64,000 nt of DNA from Lautropia dentalis (GTDB taxonomy: Bacteria; Pseudomonadota; Gammaproteobacteria; Burkholderiales; Burkholderiaceae_E). Location: contig NZ_RRUE01000001.1 of assembly GCF_003892345.1 (NCBI RefSeq), positions 837,008-901,007 of the forward strand, written 5' to 3'. Of the stretch, positions 9,086 to 16,933 are shown one piece after another. Within the stretch, counting starts at the first letter, position 1; the number at the start of each line of letters is the position of its first letter. The notes beneath the pieces are model-generated. The model was given only the letters and a program-made list of their open reading frames with translations, was not told where the DNA came from and ran no database searches. Both the position numbers and the translations under genes were made by a program.

Positions 9086-10294
9086 ATGCCAGCCTACCGC
9101 TTTCAGGCGGCCGATGCCTCCGGGGTACTGCACCGGGGTATCGTCGATGCCGACTCCAGCCGCCAGGCGCGCGCCATCATCCGCGAGCGCGGCCAGACGC
9201 CCATCGAGGTGGTGGCGCTGTCGGCCGAGCACAATGCCGGCCACATCAACATCGGCGGCCGCCTGAAGGATGCCGACCTGGCGCTGTGCACCCGCCAGCT
9301 CTCCAGCCTGCTCACCGCCCGTCTGCCGCTGGAAAAGGCGCTCAACGCCGTGGTCGAGCAGGCCGAATCGGCCCGCGTGCGCGAGCGCTTTGCCGCCGTG
9401 CGCAGCGACGTGGTCAGCGGCCAGACACTGACCGCCGCCATGGCCAAGTTTCCGCGGGACTTTCCCGATACCTATCGCGCGCTGATCAGCGCCGGCGAGC
9501 AGTCGGGTGATCTGGCGCAGGTGATGTCCCGGCTGGCCGCCTACGTGGAGAACCGCACCCAGCTGGTCAGCAAGGTGAAAATGGCCTTCACCTACCCGAT
9601 CATCGTGGCGGTGGTGGCCATTCTGGTGATCATCGCGCTGCTCACCTATGTGGTGCCGCAGGTGGTGCAGGTGTTCAACCAGACCCGGCAGGACCTGCCG
9701 CTGCTCACGCTGATCCTGATCCGCACCTCCGACTTCATCCGCAACTGGGGCTGGCTGGTGCTGCTGGGCCTGGGCGGTGCCTGGGCGGCCTTCCATTATT
9801 CGATGAAGGCGCCCACCGCGCGGCTGAACTTCCATAAAAAGCTGCTCGGCATGCCGATGTTCGGCCGGCTGATCCGCGGCATCAATGCGGCCCGCTTTGC
9901 CTCCACGCTGGCCATCCTCACGGCCAGCGGCGTACCACTGATTCGTGCGCTGGAAGCCGGTGCCGACACGCTCAACAACATGGCCATGAAGGCCGAGGTG
10001 CGCGAGGCACTGGGCCGGGTGCGCGAAGGGGCGCCGCTGGCGCGCGCGCTGGGAGCCGGCAAGACGCTGCCGCCGCTGCTGATCCACATGACCGCCAGCG
10101 GCGAGGCCACCGGCGAACTGCCGCAGATGCTGGAACGTGCGGCCGAAACGCTGTCGCAGGAAGTGGAGCGCAAGACGCTGACCATGACCACGCTGCTGGA
10201 ACCGATCCTGATCCTGGTGACCGGCGCCATCGTGCTGATGATCGTGCTGGCGGTGCTGCTGCCCATCATCGAGATCAATCAGCTGGTCAAGTGA
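9086..10294 (+). CDS. gspF: Type II secretion inner-membrane platform protein GspF
   Basis: Polytopic inner-membrane platform protein that couples GspE to the pseudopilus. Two GspF/PilC domains (about residues 70-190 and 270-395) are present, and three membrane segments are visible near residues 170-190, 220-240 and 370-395. The 402-residue length is typical. A 142-base gap separates it from gspE, larger than elsewhere in the operon; GAGGGACAG just upstream of the ATG is a plausible ribosome-binding site. No gspC or gspG follows; the next genes are an unrelated toxin-antitoxin pair. Confidence 0.95.
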   Translation: MPAYRFQAADASGVLHRGIVDADSSRQARAIIRERGQTPIEVVALSAEHNAGHINIGGRLKDADLALCTRQLSSLLTARLPLEKALNAVVEQAESARVRERFAAVRSDVVSGQTLTAAMAKFPRDFPDTYRALISAGEQSGDLAQVMSRLAAYVENRTQLVSKVKMAFTYPIIVAVVAILVIIALLTYVVPQVVQVFNQTRQDLPLLTLILIRTSDFIRNWGWLVLLGLGGAWAAFHYSMKAPTARLNFHKKLLGMPMFGRLIRGINAARFASTLAILTASGVPLIRALEAGADTLNNMAMKAEVREALGRVREGAPLARALGAGKTLPPLLIHMTASGEATGELPQMLERAAETLSQEVERKTLTMTTLLEPILILVTGAIVLMIVLAVLLPIIEINQLVK

Positions 10295-10329
10295 GGCTAT
10301 GGCCCTTGTCCCGTATTCTGATAGGGGGG

Positions 10330-10358
10330 TTGAGATATGTACCCGTTACGGGTATAGT
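10330..10358 (+). promoter_or_regulatory. Promoter with embedded operator for the RelE/HigA-type pair
   Basis: A near-consensus promoter is visible: TTGAGA (10330-10335), a 17-base spacer and TATAGT (10353-10358). The palindrome TACCCGTTACGGGTA (10340-10354) fills the spacer and runs into the -10 box. This is the expected position for autorepression by the antitoxin encoded downstream. The toxin ATG is at 10370, so the transcript would have a very short leader. Confidence 0.7.
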
Positions 10359-10369
10359 TTTGGGTCGAT

Positions 10370-10753
10370 ATGACACGCATCCTCAAACGGAAGGACTTTG
10401 CGCGGTGGCAGGTGGGCGAGAGGTTGCCTGATGTCGCCCTTTGCAAGGCAGTCAAGGAAATGGAGGACGGTCTGATCGACGCGGACCTGGGTGGCTTCCT
10501 TTACAAGAAGCGGGTGGCTCGACCCGGCGCTGGCAAGAGTGGTGGCTACCGTACGCTATTGTCGGCGAGAATCGGCGACCGTTATGTGTTCCTGCATGGC
10601 TTCTCCAAGAGCGAGAAGGCGAACATCACGCGGGATGAGAAGAGGGCGCTGCAATTTGCCGGCAAGGTGTTTCTGGAGCTGTCGGGTGCAGCATTGTCGA
10701 AGGCATTGCTGTCGGGCGTTTTACTGGAGGTGCACTGTGAGCAAGATCATTGA
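10370..10753 (+). CDS. Type II toxin of the RelE family (PF06296-like)
   Basis: Predicted toxin of a type II toxin-antitoxin pair. The 127-residue sequence resembles the RelE-like group that begins with an RILKRKDFARW-type segment and contains GGYRTLLSARIGDRYVFLHGFSKSEK, the usual core of ribosome-dependent mRNA interferases; the Tyr/Phe-rich strand and following Lys residues fit that fold. The toxin gene precedes the antitoxin gene, as in higBA-type loci, and overlaps it by 17 bases. The operator-bearing promoter just upstream supports the assignment. Toxicity is inferred from the family. Confidence 0.82.
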   Translation: MTRILKRKDFARWQVGERLPDVALCKAVKEMEDGLIDADLGGFLYKKRVARPGAGKSGGYRTLLSARIGDRYVFLHGFSKSEKANITRDEKRALQFAGKVFLELSGAALSKALLSGVLLEVHCEQDH

Positions 10754-11039
10754 ATCGCTGCGAGGCGATCTGGCCACGCTCCATGATGCTGGCGCGATCG
10801 GCAAGGTGACGATGCGTCAGTTCGACGCGATCTGTCCCCCGCCAGTGCGGGCGTTTGGTGCATCCGACATCAAACGCCTGCGCGAGAGCCTGAAATTCAG
10901 CCAGCCGGTATTTGCGCTTCACCTGCATACGTCGGTGTCGACCGTGCGCAAATGGGAGCAGGGTGAAACTCACCCTGTGGGTCCAGCACTCAAGTTACTG
11001 AATGTGATTGCCGACAAGGGATTGCAGGCTATTACCTGA
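10737..11039 (+). CDS. HigA/NadS-like HTH antitoxin
   Basis: Predicted antitoxin and autorepressor. The 100-residue protein ends in an XRE-type helix-turn-helix (about residues 38-90: SDIKRLRESLKFSQPVFALHL followed by TVRKWEQGE). I chose the GTG at 10737, which is 6 bases after GGAGG (10726-10730) and overlaps the toxin's end. The frame is open further upstream, but that part lies antiphase inside the toxin gene. It probably binds the palindrome at 10340-10354. Confidence 0.82.
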   Translation: MSKIIESLRGDLATLHDAGAIGKVTMRQFDAICPPPVRAFGASDIKRLRESLKFSQPVFALHLHTSVSTVRKWEQGETHPVGPALKLLNVIADKGLQAIT

Positions 11040-11088
11040 CGTTTGCCAGAACTGAACCTCCAGTTTTCTGCGGAATTGCCTGATGTTC

Positions 11089-11352
11089 TCATGACGGAGT
11101 CTGACCACGCTGTTCGGCCAGGATGTCCTCGATCGTACGCTGATGCCCAGGCCTGACCAGCTTCAGGTCATAACCGGCCGCTTCGAGCAGCCGCAGCAGG
11201 GCCGAGACACTCATGTCGCCCCGTGACAGGCTTTCCATCCGGGCCACGGTGGTGCGCGCCACGCCGGCGCGGCGCCCCAGTTCCTCCTGGCTGAGCTTCG
11301 CGTCGCGGCGCGCCTCTTTCAGCATGTCGGCGATGTCGTACAGCGTGGTCAT
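11089..11352 (-). CDS. Orphan HipB-like antitoxin (duplicate copy)
   Basis: An 87-residue XRE-type helix-turn-helix protein (KLSQEELGRRAGVARTTVARM is the helix-turn-helix). It is almost identical to the hipB copy at 12856-13119, differing at about residues 41, 74, 77 and in the last four residues. No hipA follows it: the overlapping ATG continues only into a vestigial stub whose NSA tripeptide matches the start of the intact HipA. The DNA upstream repeats the hipBA operator but not its -35 box. It may be an antitoxin reserve driven by read-through from hipA, or simply a remnant. Confidence 0.75.
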   Translation of the reverse strand: MTTLYDIADMLKEARRDAKLSQEELGRRAGVARTTVARMESLSRGDMSVSALLRLLEAAGYDLKLVRPGHQRTIEDILAEQRGQTPS

Positions 11353-11353
11353 T

Positions 11354-11412
11354 GTAGCCCCTGGGCATCAAAAACTGCGTATATGCCCAAATATGTAGCC
11401 CAGGGGCGTCAT
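11354..11412 (-). promoter_or_regulatory. Duplicate of the hipBA operator region lacking a -35 box
   Basis: Repeats the operator found at 13121-13180 with one base change: arms GCCCCTGGGC and GCCCAGGGGC are inverted copies about 30 bases apart, with an AT-rich TATATGCCCAAATATG core. The similarity stops just before the TTGACA of the other copy; here the corresponding bases read cccgga on the - strand. The copy therefore keeps the binding sites and the -10 region but has lost its original -35 element. Confidence 0.65.
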
Positions 11413-11437
11413 TCCGGGTGCAATGGACGTGCTGTGC

Positions 11438-12859
11438 TCAGCGCTTTCGTCGCGGCGCCATCAGTTCCGACTGCCCGATGAGGGTACGTGACCGGTCGGG
11501 TGGCTCCGGATCGGAAAATCCGGCCGCCGCAATGGCCGGGTCCAGACCACGCAGGGCGAGCGGCTTTTTTGGGTCACGCAGCGATGACATCCCCTCGTTC
11601 CAGGCGTGCACCATCTGTTTGGCCACGGTGTGCCAGCGTGGCTCGTTGCGGGCGGCCTCGATGACCTCCCGCCCGGTCTCTACTGCCGATTCGCACAGCT
11701 GCTCGACCATTTCGTGGTAGCGGCGGGGCGGAATGCCCAGCCGGGCATTGAAGAAGCGCTCCAGTGCCTTCCCGGCCGTCCAGCTCTGCCGTCCTTCCAC
11801 CGGCAGCCCGGGCGGGTTGCTGGCAAAGCGCGGGTAGGCCTGGGTGGTGACCACATCGAATACCGGGGTGAAGGCCACGTCGTCGAGCCCGGTGTAGAAC
11901 AGCGCAATGTTCTTGGCGTGACAGTCGGCATTGCGCACCACATAGTTGATGAGCAGCTGCCAGCCGAAGTGTTCCAGCTGGGCGCGCATCCGTTCACGTG
12001 GCAGATAGGCCCGCGTGGTGTTCAGTACCTTCTCGGTGGTGGTGGCGTACTTTTCGTGAGGCGGCAGACCGAGCAGGGCACAGGCGTCTTCCACCCCATG
12101 CGTGGGGATGCCCTGCCCATCCACGTCGAAGCGCTCGACCACCAGTACCCGGCCGTCATCGGACATTCGTGCCTGGACGACCGGCACGACCTGGAGGCGA
12201 TCCAGCACACGCAGGCTGTAGAACTCGTTGAAGCCGAGGTAGGGCGTGCTGTCATCCGAACCCTTGATGATGTGACGGCTGGTGCGCAGGGTGGGCTTGC
12301 CCAGTGCCGGGCTGTGGGGGCTGTCGAGCAGGGCAGATGTGCCGGTCGCCTGCACATCACCATGTTCGCTGTGTTCGTCGGCCCCGGGGGCCATGAATTT
12401 CGGTACCACGCCCGAAATGGCCGCACGGGCATGGCGTTTCACCAGCGCGGCGAAGTGTGCCGTGGAATTGTCGGCCTTCAGCAGCGCGTCGATCTGCAGC
12501 GGGGCCAGTTCGGCACCCGGTGTGCCGCCCTCCGGCGTCACGGTGACACGCCCGATGCCATGGCTGCCCACCACGGCCAGCAGTGAAAGGTCGGTGCCGT
12601 CGAGCAGTGGGCCGAATTCTTCACGGATGATGCCCAGCAGATAGCCTTCGGGCAGGTTCTGGCGGAAGAAGGGATGCAGGTCGCGCGGCCAGCGCCAGGG
12701 TTCGGGACGCACCGGCATGAGCAAGCTGACGAAATCTCCCGTGTCTGCATCCGGAAGGTAACGCAGAACATATTCATCGTGTTCACGGTAGAGCTGGGAG
12801 ACTGTCTTGCCCCGCACCTGAACGTCAAGCCTTATTGCGGAATTGCTCCGTACCGTCAT
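11438..12859 (-). CDS. hipA: HipA-family serine/threonine kinase toxin
   Basis: Toxin of a hipBA pair; HipA kinases phosphorylate aminoacyl-tRNA synthetases and induce dormancy. The 473-residue protein has the N-terminal HipA domain (YVLRYLPDADTGDFVSLLMP), a glycine-rich SHGIGRV segment, the SGVVPKF nucleotide-pocket motif near residue 150, and the catalytic loop NADCHAKN with a following PVFDVVTT metal-binding motif. The frame is open to 13138, but the ATG at 12859 overlaps the hipB stop as ATGA and fits the family. Catalytic residues appear intact, so the kinase is probably active. Confidence 0.88.
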   Translation of the reverse strand: MTVRSNSAIRLDVQVRGKTVSQLYREHDEYVLRYLPDADTGDFVSLLMPVRPEPWRWPRDLHPFFRQNLPEGYLLGIIREEFGPLLDGTDLSLLAVVGSHGIGRVTVTPEGGTPGAELAPLQIDALLKADNSTAHFAALVKRHARAAISGVVPKFMAPGADEHSEHGDVQATGTSALLDSPHSPALGKPTLRTSRHIIKGSDDSTPYLGFNEFYSLRVLDRLQVVPVVQARMSDDGRVLVVERFDVDGQGIPTHGVEDACALLGLPPHEKYATTTEKVLNTTRAYLPRERMRAQLEHFGWQLLINYVVRNADCHAKNIALFYTGLDDVAFTPVFDVVTTQAYPRFASNPPGLPVEGRQSWTAGKALERFFNARLGIPPRRYHEMVEQLCESAVETGREVIEAARNEPRWHTVAKQMVHAWNEGMSSLRDPKKPLALRGLDPAIAAAGFSDPEPPDRSRTLIGQSELMAPRRKR

Positions 12860-13119
12860 GAGGAAAACTCGCCACGCTGTTCGGCCAGCACATCTTCCAG
12901 CGTACGCTGATGCCCCGGCCTGACCAGCTTCAGGTCGTAGCCGGCCGCTTCGAGCAGCCGCAGCAGGGCCGAGACACTCATGTCGCCCCGTGACAGGTTT
13001 TCCATCCGGGCCACGGTGGTGCGCGCCACGCCGGCGCGGCGCCCCAGCTCTTCCTGGCTGAGCTTCGCGTCGCGGCGCGCTTCCTTCAGCATGTCGGCGA
13101 TGTCGTACAGCGTGGTCAT
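12856..13119 (-). CDS. hipB: HipB antitoxin
   Basis: An 87-residue XRE-family helix-turn-helix protein directly upstream of and overlapping hipA, the classic hipBA order. It would neutralise HipA and repress the operon by binding the inverted repeats immediately upstream. The helix-turn-helix is KLSQEELGRRAGVARTTVARM. A nearly identical second copy lies at 11089-11352 on the other side of hipA, making a ~325 bp direct repeat. Confidence 0.85.
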   Translation of the reverse strand: MTTLYDIADMLKEARRDAKLSQEELGRRAGVARTTVARMENLSRGDMSVSALLRLLEAAGYDLKLVRPGHQRTLEDVLAEQRGEFSS

Positions 13120-13120
13120 T

Positions 13121-13186
13121 GTAGCCCCTGGGCGTCAAAAACTGCGTATATGCCCAAATATGTAGCCCAGGGGCGTCATTGTCAAG
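13121..13186 (-). promoter_or_regulatory. hipBA promoter and operator
   Basis: Read on the - strand: TTGACA near 13180, a 17-base spacer containing the arm GCCCCTGGGC, CATATT as a -10, and the complementary arm GCCCAGGGGC downstream, ending next to the hipB ATG. The two arms flank the -10, which suits cooperative repression by HipB dimers. The assignment rests on sequence symmetry only. Confidence 0.65.
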
Positions 13187-13512
13187 TGTTATCGCTGCGG
13201 GCCGGCCGGCCGCAACAGGCTGCCGGCCCCCGCCAATCCCGGTCAGTCAGCCGTACCGTATGCCTGCCGTTCCCACCTGCCAGATGTCTTCCCGGTGCCA
13301 GCCGATAAACACCGTGGGCATGCGTGCCGTTACCGCGATCCATATGCTTATGCCTGTCTGCCGGCTGTTGCCACGACATGGTGCCGGGGACACCTCCAGG
13401 AATGTCCCAGTATGTAACCAACCCCTTGATTTCAAAGGAGCCAAACCCCATGATGGGCAGGAGGCCGGCCGCCGTTTCCGTGCCGGCCATGAACTTTCGT
13501 GGAGGCCCCACC
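13187..13512. other. Intergenic region without a clear gene
   Basis: About 325 bases between divergent hipB and the YkvA-like gene. An open frame runs through it from 13324 in phase with the downstream gene, but its composition is unlike protein. AAGGAG at 13435-13440 lies 9 bases before an ATG at 13450 and could be an alternative start of the downstream gene. I see nothing else. Confidence 0.4.
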
Positions 13513-13839
13513 ATGCTCTGGCTGCTCAAGATCCGCCGGCTCTTCAACGCCACTGGCCGCGAGGCCGTGATGCTCTGGTACGCGCTGCGCAACCCGGCCA
13601 CGCCGCCTGGCATCAAGCTGGGCATCGTGGCGCTGGGGCTGTACCTGTTCTCGCCCATCGACATCATTCCGGACTTTGCCATCCTGCTGGGCCTGGTCGA
13701 TGACCTGGCCATCCTCATGATCGGCATTCCGTTCCTGGTCAACCGGCTGCCGGCCCATGTGCAGGCCGATGCAGCCCGGCGTGCCGAGCGCTCGTGGCTC
13801 GGCCGCTGGTTCAGTCGCCGCGGGGCAGCGGCACGCTGA
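13513..13839 (+). CDS. YkvA/DUF1232-family small membrane protein
   Basis: A short protein (108 residues) of the DUF1232 type: the signature LYLFSPIDIIPDFAILLGLVDDL sits at about residues 42-64, within a membrane-associated helical segment, and is followed by a basic tail. The function of the family is unknown. I chose the ATG at 13513 because GGAGG (13501-13505) is 7 bases upstream and the protein then starts with MLWLLKIRRLF, typical of the family. ATGs at 13450 or 13489 would add 8-21 residues. It converges with the cupin gene, with 3 bases between stops. Confidence 0.8.
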   Translation: MLWLLKIRRLFNATGREAVMLWYALRNPATPPGIKLGIVALGLYLFSPIDIIPDFAILLGLVDDLAILMIGIPFLVNRLPAHVQADAARRAERSWLGRWFSRRGAAAR

Positions 13840-13842
13840 AGA

Positions 13843-14334
13843 TCACTTGCTGCCAGACTTGCCGTGGTCGTGATGATCGTGGCCGTGTTCGTGGTCTTCG
13901 CCTTTGGCGTGGTCATGCGTTTCGGCCTTGCCGGCGGGGGAGATGGTAGTGATCTGCAGCACCACCGGCTGGTCACCGGTGCGGGCGAAATGCTGCTGGT
14001 TGGCGCGGTGGCTGAACACGCTGCCCGGGGGCAGGGTTTTCAGTTTGGTTTCGTCGAAGGTGCGGCCAAACCCGAACTGCAGCGTGCCGCTGATGACGGT
14101 CACGAAGAAATAGCCATCTTTCGGGCCGTGCGGCTCCAGCGTGCGGTTGGCTGGAATTTCCACGCGAACGGTGCGGGTGTTGTAGGCCGAATCTTCGTCC
14201 ACCGTCACACGGCCGGAGGCGGTGCTCATCTGGTCGGGCGTGAGGACCAGATCGGTTTCCGATGCCGATGCGGGGGCCGACAGGGCAAACAGGCCGGCAG
14301 CCGCCAGGGCGGCAGCAAGGTGGGAGCGGATCAT
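13843..14334 (-). CDS. Secreted cupin-domain protein with His-rich tail
   Basis: A 163-residue protein with a Sec signal peptide (cleavage likely after the ASA near residue 24) and one cupin fold: PANRTLEPHGPKDGYFFVTV is motif 1 and LPPGSVFSHRANQQHF resembles motif 2. The last 25 residues are a His/Asp-rich run (DHEHGHDHHDHG) that could bind metal. The substrate is unknown. The ATG is preceded by CTGGAG. Its periplasmic location is inferred from the signal peptide. Confidence 0.78.
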   Translation of the reverse strand: MIRSHLAAALAAAGLFALSAPASASETDLVLTPDQMSTASGRVTVDEDSAYNTRTVRVEIPANRTLEPHGPKDGYFFVTVISGTLQFGFGRTFDETKLKTLPPGSVFSHRANQQHFARTGDQPVVLQITTISPAGKAETHDHAKGEDHEHGHDHHDHGKSGSK

Positions 14335-14649
14335 GCTGAAATCTCCAGGGTGAATGAAAACGGATTCATGATAGGCGGAATGATAAATGCTGCCGCTTGA
14401 GGGAAATCAACGCAGCCAGATCATCTGTGCATGCCGTTATTTGCCCTGTATGCCATGAGAGTTGGAGCGGAGCACGCAGCACATGCGGCCAACGCGGCAG
14501 CCAATGCACACCGCCGGTGCATACAGCCACGCCCGGCCATTGCAGCCGTACGACGGACGCAGCATACAGCCACAAGGCAGCGGTTTGCGCGGCTGTGCAT
14601 GCGGCGGACTGCATGACGATCTGCTGGCTTCGGGGCAATCCGTATGGCT
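14335..14649. other. Intergenic region with no gene seen
   Basis: About 315 bases between the cupin start and the 3' end of the lipoate ligase gene, both on -. It should hold the cupin promoter (AT-richer stretch near 14340-14395). Short imperfect repeats of a GCATACAGCCAC motif occur near 14520 and 14562. Open frames here look random. Confidence 0.4.
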
Positions 14650-15726
14650 TCAGGGCAACCTGTACAGCCAGTCACGGGTGCCGAATTTGTGTTCCACCCG
14701 GGCCACGGCTTCCACCATTTCTTCGGGGGTGATGTATCCGGGGGTACCGCCGTGCAGCTGCACGAAGGTCTCCTTCATGCGTTCGATGATGGCCTCGCGT
14801 GGCAGCCCGGTCTGGCTGCGCAGCGGGTCCACACGTTTGGCGGCGCTGGTGGTGCCCTTGTCGCTGAGCTTTTCGCGGCCGATGCGCAGCACCTGCATCA
14901 TCTTGCCGGCGTCCATGTCGTAGGCCATCGTCACGTGGTGCAGGATGGTCTTGCCGCCATCGGCCGGCACGTTGGAGAAGCGTTTCTGTGCGGCGCCGCC
15001 GATCTTCCCCCTGTCGCTGGAAATGTCGTTGAGTGGCTTGTAGAAGGCAGCGACGCCCAGTGACTGCAGCGCCTTCAGCACCCAGTCATCGAGGAAGGCG
15101 TAGGAGTCGGCAATGCTCATGTCGGCCACCAGCGAACCGGGGGCATAGAGGGAATAGGTGATAATGCTGCCGGCCTCGATGAACATGGCGCCGCCGCCGG
15201 TGATGCGCCGGGTCAGCGTCACGCCCAGCCGCTGGGCCGCTTCTTCGTCCACTTCGTTGCGTACCGACTGGAAGACGCCCAGCACCACGGCCGTGGTGTC
15301 CCACTCCCAGATGCGCAGCGTGGGCGGGCGCCGGCCGGCGGCCACTTCCTCGCTCAGCACCTCGTCCAGGGCGGCATGCAGTTCGGGTGAAAATGCGGGC
15401 TCGTGAACGATCTGCCATTCGAAATCCCGCCAGGTGGTGGCCAGCCCCAGCGCGCGGCGCACGGCAATGCCCACGGCCTCGGGGCTGAAGCCGAAGAGCT
15501 GGGCGTCGGCGGGCAGGGCGCTGCGAATGGCGGCAGCCAGGCTGTCTGTGCCGGCATCGGCCGGCTGGCCTTCCAGCGCGCGGCAGATATCGTCCAGGGC
15601 ACTTTCGGGTTCGAGGAAGAAGTCGCCGGTCACCTGCACGCGGGCCAGGCGGTCGTTTTCCACGTCCAGATCGACCACCACCAGCTTGCCGCCGGGGACC
15701 TTGTATTCACCGTGTCTGACTGCCAT
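14650..15726 (-). CDS. Lipoate-protein ligase family protein with N-terminal accessory domain
   Basis: Predicted to attach lipoate, or a related acyl group, to protein lysines. Residues from about 105 to 358 form the LplA/LipB/BirA catalytic fold with the RRITGGGAMF loop (near residue 183) that binds lipoyl-AMP, and KIGGAAQKRF further on, containing the catalytic-type Lys. Residues 1 to about 95 resemble the small accessory domain usually placed at the C-terminus or encoded separately, beginning HGEYKVPGGKLVVVDLDV. Substrate specificity (lipoate or octanoate) cannot be decided from the sequence. Confidence 0.8.
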   Translation of the reverse strand: MAVRHGEYKVPGGKLVVVDLDVENDRLARVQVTGDFFLEPESALDDICRALEGQPADAGTDSLAAAIRSALPADAQLFGFSPEAVGIAVRRALGLATTWRDFEWQIVHEPAFSPELHAALDEVLSEEVAAGRRPPTLRIWEWDTTAVVLGVFQSVRNEVDEEAAQRLGVTLTRRITGGGAMFIEAGSIITYSLYAPGSLVADMSIADSYAFLDDWVLKALQSLGVAAFYKPLNDISSDRGKIGGAAQKRFSNVPADGGKTILHHVTMAYDMDAGKMMQVLRIGREKLSDKGTTSAAKRVDPLRSQTGLPREAIIERMKETFVQLHGGTPGYITPEEMVEAVARVEHKFGTRDWLYRLP

Positions 15727-15887
15727 CGGGGTTCTCCATCCGGATTCAGGGTCGACGCGTCCATCCCGTGGACACGCAGCCTCCGAATGATATCGGTTGC
15801 CGTATATCGACGATGGCGGCAGGGGTATGGGCAGGGCCTGGACTCAACTTTCAGGTGCAACACCCCATCCCCATATGAGGTGTTGCC

Positions 15888-15971
15888 ATGGAACAGACCC
15901 GAACCTGCATCCGCCTGAGCCCCGAAGAGCGAGCCGCCATCATGCCGGACGTAACTGCACCACGCCCGTGA
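15888..15971 (+). pseudogene. 5' stub of an IS30-like transposase
   Basis: A 27-codon frame reading MEQTRTCIRLSPEERAAIM, then unrelated residues and a stop. The LSPEERAAI segment is how many IS30-family transposases begin, before their helix-turn-helix. The match ends abruptly after about 19 residues, so this would be a leftover from an excised or degraded insertion sequence. The short length makes the call tentative. Confidence 0.4.
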
Positions 15972-15999
15972 AGGCAACCGTTCCCGCAGAAATGCGAAC

Positions 16000-16020
16000 G
16001 CCCGGCCGTGTGGGCCGGGC
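16000..16020 (-). terminator. Terminator-like hairpin downstream of fabI
   Basis: A perfect 8-bp stem GCCCGGCC / GGCCGGGC with a 5-base loop, 50 bases after the fabI stop. On the - strand the bases that follow are only moderately T-rich (CGCATTTCT), so termination may be weak or factor-assisted. Confidence 0.45.
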
Positions 16021-16069
16021 GCCTGCATGGGCCGGGGCACCGCCGGGCGCGGGGCCGCAGGAAGGGGGC

Positions 16070-16864
16070 TCAGCCCTCCACGCCACCCAGTGCGTGGGAA
16101 TAGCCGGCATCCACGTAGGTGATTTCACCGGTGACGCCCGAGGCCAGGTCGGACAGCAGGAAGGCGGCGACGTTGCCCACTTCCTCGATGGTCACGTTGC
16201 GGTGCAGGGGCGCGGCGGCTTCCACGGCCGACAGGATGCTGGAAAAGCCCTTGATGCCGGCGGCGGCCAGCGTCTTGATCGGGCCGGCCGAGATGCCGTT
16301 GGCACGGATGCCCTTCGGGCCGAGGTCGCGGGCCAGATAGCGCACGCTGGCTTCCAGCGCGGCCTTGGCCACGCCCATGGTGTTGTAGTTGGGCACGGCA
16401 CGCACGGCGCCCAGGTAGCTCAGCGTGACCAGCGCACCGTTGCGTCCCTGCATCAGCGGCTGCGCGGCGCGGGCCAGTGCCACCAGGCTGTAGGCCGAGA
16501 TGTCGTGGGCCATGCGGAAGTTCTCGCGGGTGCAGCCCTCGAGGAAGTCGCCAGCGATGGCCTCGCGCGGGGCGTAGGCAATGGCGTGCACCAGGCCGTC
16601 GAAGCCATCCTTCCAGTGCTCGCCCACCTGTTGCATCAGCGCATCGATCTGGGCGTCTTCGGCCACATCGCAGGGGAAGACCAGCGACGAGCCGAATTCG
16701 GCCGCCAGCTCGGTGATCCGGTCCTTGAACCGGTCGCTCTGGTAGGTGAAGGCCAGCTCGGCCCCCTGGGCGCGACATTGTCTGGCAATGCCGTACGCGA
16801 TGGAGCGGTTGGAGAGCAGGCCGAGGATCAGGATGCGCTTGCCGGCCAGAAAACCTTGGTTCAT
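16070..16864 (-). CDS. fabI: Enoyl-[acyl-carrier-protein] reductase (NADH) FabI
   Basis: Last reductive step of fatty acid elongation, converting enoyl-ACP to acyl-ACP in the cytoplasm. The 264-residue protein has the FabI-type nucleotide-binding start [20 protein letters not shown] and the catalytic Tyr-x6-Lys (YNTMGVAK near residue 157), followed by the [12 protein letters not shown] substrate loop typical of FabI. The frame is open to 17131, but the ATG at 16864 gives the normal N-terminus and is preceded by GAGGCG. It is divergent from yejA, with the 30-nt motif (16934-16961) between them. Confidence 0.95.
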   Translation of the reverse strand: MNQGFLAGKRILILGLLSNRSIAYGIARQCRAQGAELAFTYQSDRFKDRITELAAEFGSSLVFPCDVAEDAQIDALMQQVGEHWKDGFDGLVHAIAYAPREAIAGDFLEGCTRENFRMAHDISAYSLVALARAAQPLMQGRNGALVTLSYLGAVRAVPNYNTMGVAKAALEASVRYLARDLGPKGIRANGISAGPIKTLAAAGIKGFSSILSAVEAAAPLHRNVTIEEVGNVAAFLLSDLASGVTGEITYVDAGYSHALGGVEG

Positions 16865-16933
16865 ATGTCGCCTCGTGGCAAAAATAACATCGGCATTGTC
16901 GCATGAGCCGGGCGCCCGGGGCGTGTCGGAGGC

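Larger units (their letters stand above)
15727..16069. other. Intergenic region with transposase stub and terminator-like hairpin
   Basis: About 340 bases between the lipoate ligase start and the fabI 3' end. It contains the IS30-like stub (15888-15971), a small dyad CAACACC ... GGTGTTG just before it, and the hairpin at 16000-16020. Nothing else is evident. Confidence 0.5.
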
